Below, one piece after another: positions 6,580 through 7,379 of a DNA stretch of 7,379 nt. The stretch is from Syntrophaceae bacterium UBA6112 (GTDB lineage Bacteria > Desulfobacterota > Syntrophia > Syntrophales > UBA5619). The notes beneath the pieces are model-generated. The model was given only the letters and a program-made list of their open reading frames with translations. It was not told the DNA's origin and searched no databases. Every line of letters starts with the position of its first letter. Within the stretch, counting starts at the first letter, position 1. The position numbers and the translations under genes are program-made. The stretch covers positions 2,145 to 9,523 of the forward strand of contig DIWG01000038.1 in assembly GCA_002423465.1 (NCBI GenBank), written 5' to 3'.

Positions 6580-6642
6580 AATCAACGTGAGAGAGTGCAG
6601 CGGCGTAGCGAAGCGGAGACCGTCTGCCACGCTTAGTTGGGC
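6580..6642 (-). other. Candidate integron attC-like site
   Basis: On the minus strand, 7 nt after the stop of the 158-residue gene, GCCCAAC (6642-6636) fits the attC R'' consensus RYYYAAC. GCAGACGG (6627-6620) pairs with CCGCTGC (6603-6597) as a seven-bp stem with one extrahelical base (A on this strand, T6623 on the plus strand), as attC L boxes do. GTTGATT (6586-6580) fits GTTRRRY with one mismatch. The 63-nt span is within the attC range. Against it: the spacers between R and L boxes (8 and 10 nt) are longer than usual, R' is imperfect, no integrase is present and no second attC was found. Confidence 0.35.
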
Positions 6643-6649
6643 ATCGCAG

Positions 6650-7126
6650 TCATATTCCACTGACTTGGTTGCAAGCTAATTTGCCGATTTCGTTAAGGTA
6701 ATGCTCTTTATCGAACTCGAATGGGCCGAAACCATCGTAGTTCCACTGGACTTGAGCGGAGTTTGTTTCACTATGTGGTTGTTCAAATTCACTCCAAATT
6801 ACAGTTGAGTCGGAAATTGTTATCTTAACAGTGAAAGGCCAACATCCTTCCCATCCGCAATTGCACCCGAGCACGGCAACCTTGTCTTCTGAATCTCCAT
6901 AATCTCTGTCGGCCAATCCTAGAAAACGTTCTCTTGTAGCCACCGATTCCGGTAGCCCGCCATACGCGCCGGCAATGGTTATGGCTTTCTCTCGCGTTGC
7001 GAAAGGCTTTTCAAATTCCTTCAGCATGTCTATCAAATCACATCCATCAATGAAGATGCGAATCTCATTTTCTGATGTACTAACGGCTGTAGTGGATACA
7101 ATTTTCTTTATTTCGATACGATTCAT
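6650..7126 (-). CDS. Small conserved-looking protein with CxCx4C segment, unknown function
   Basis: 158-residue soluble protein without signal peptide or membrane segment. Recognisable blocks are RIFIDGCDLIDML (23-35), AGAYGGLP (52-59), VLGCNCGWEGCWPF (85-98, cysteines 88, 90 and 95), IWSEFEQPH (110-118) and WNYDGFGPFEFDKEHY (128-143). The pattern resembles a family of uncharacterised bacterial proteins with a GC.CG..GCWP core and a C-terminal FGPF.FD block; I know no function for it. The three cysteines might bind a metal with a fourth ligand such as H118 or H142, but this is only a possibility. The ATG at 7126 has AGGAAG five nt upstream. Single-gene setting, modest GC and a possible attC just after the stop would suit a gene cassette or another transferred gene. 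It is not clearly co-transcribed with the cysteine-rich gene, though only 88 nt separate them. Confidence 0.8.
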   Translation of the reverse strand: MNRIEIKKIVSTTAVSTSENEIRIFIDGCDLIDMLKEFEKPFATREKAITIAGAYGGLPESVATRERFLGLADRDYGDSEDKVAVLGCNCGWEGCWPFTVKITISDSTVIWSEFEQPHSETNSAQVQWNYDGFGPFEFDKEHYLNEIGKLACNQVSGI

Positions 7127-7219
7127 TTATTCTTCCTGCCCGTTAATCACCGGTTTCCTTATATAAGTAATTTATTCACTATATGATTCACTCGCAAAAA
7201 GATCAAAAGTATGGATTCA
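7127..7219 (-). promoter_or_regulatory. AT-rich upstream region of the 158-residue gene
   Basis: This stretch is markedly AT-rich compared with the rest of the window and would contain the promoter of the gene at 7126. TATAAG-like sequence around 7155-7165 on the minus strand is a possible -10 box but no good -35 partner was seen. ATTCACT-type heptamers repeat directly at about 7174-7190 with no known role. Confidence 0.3.
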
Positions 7220-7328
7220 CGTCATTCCCGTGAAAACGGGAATCCAGGAATTTCAACGGCTTTTCTAAACCCTGGAACCCGCTTTGCTCCTTCGCTAGGG
7301 CTTCTGCGCACAAGCCGCGGGTATGACG
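7220..7328. repeat. MITE-like repeat, complete copy 2
   Basis: About 109 bp bounded by inverted ends CGTCATTCCCG (from 7220) and CGGGTATGACG (to 7328). Each half has its own hairpin: ATTCCCG 7224-7230 with CGGGAAT 7237-7243, and ACCCGC 7277-7282 with GCGGGT 7317-7322. There is no coding capacity. It is a related, fuller version of the copy at 5604-5667 and in the same orientation. No target-site duplication could be fixed by eye. Confidence 0.75.
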
Positions 7329-7379
7329 AGTTTTTGCGAGAGCATCAATTTTCCATGCGGAATCTCCGGAGGGGAGGCT

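Noticed and set aside
6561..6660. 33-residue N-terminal extension of the cysteine-rich protein from an ATG at 6660
   Set aside because: It would bury the signal peptide, overlap the upstream gene and ignore the strong AGGAGG before 6561.
7127..7200. A second attC site upstream of the 158-residue gene
   Set aside because: No GTTRRRY is present on the minus strand there; GATTAAC on that strand misses the consensus and has no paired L boxes.
5604..7252. Two 33-bp similar repeats considered as a CRISPR array
   Set aside because: Only two copies 1.6 kb apart with genes between them; each is part of a longer palindromic element.

Overview
The window reads as a piece of a Gram-negative, probably anaerobic or microaerophilic proteobacterial chromosome. 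A deltaproteobacterial-type host is my inference from gene content and family resemblance; there is no rRNA or other taxonomic marker. All six credible genes lie on the minus strand, so transcription runs from right to left. No tRNA, rRNA, CRISPR array, complete insertion sequence or phage gene was seen.

Left half (about 1-4560), GC-rich with conserved metabolic genes. In transcription order: a TreT-type trehalose synthase (GT4 glycosyltransferase, 3010-4230), a CoA-disulfide reductase/NADH oxidase-type flavoprotein with its redox cysteine (1575-2930), and a class A flavodiiron protein with a complete di-iron site (79-1320). treT and the reductase gene are 79 nt apart and probably co-transcribed. 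The flavodiiron gene follows after 254 nt holding small repeats and may have its own promoter. Together they suggest a stress module: O2/NO reduction, thiol or peroxide redox control, and synthesis of a compatible solute.

Right half (about 4560-7379), accessory in character. It has three genes without a known function: a cytoplasmic HExxH protein (4562-5527), a secreted cysteine-rich protein (5845-6561) and a small protein with a CxCx4C segment (6650-7126). The stretch from about 5640 to 7220 looks visibly more AT-rich than the left half. The genes are interleaved with mobile-type repeats: two related MITE-like elements in the same orientation (5604-5667 and 7220-7328), a long hairpin with 20-bp arms resembling REP/RAYT-associated palindromes (5724-5786), and a possible integron attC-like site between the last two genes (6580-6642).

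The most unusual part is therefore 4560-7330: orphan genes in a repeat-built setting, with the cysteine-rich and CxCx4C genes lying between the two direct repeat copies. No defence or mobile system could be named with confidence. The starts used here were chosen from Shine-Dalgarno positions and conserved N-termini, which rules out upstream in-frame ATGs for four of the genes.
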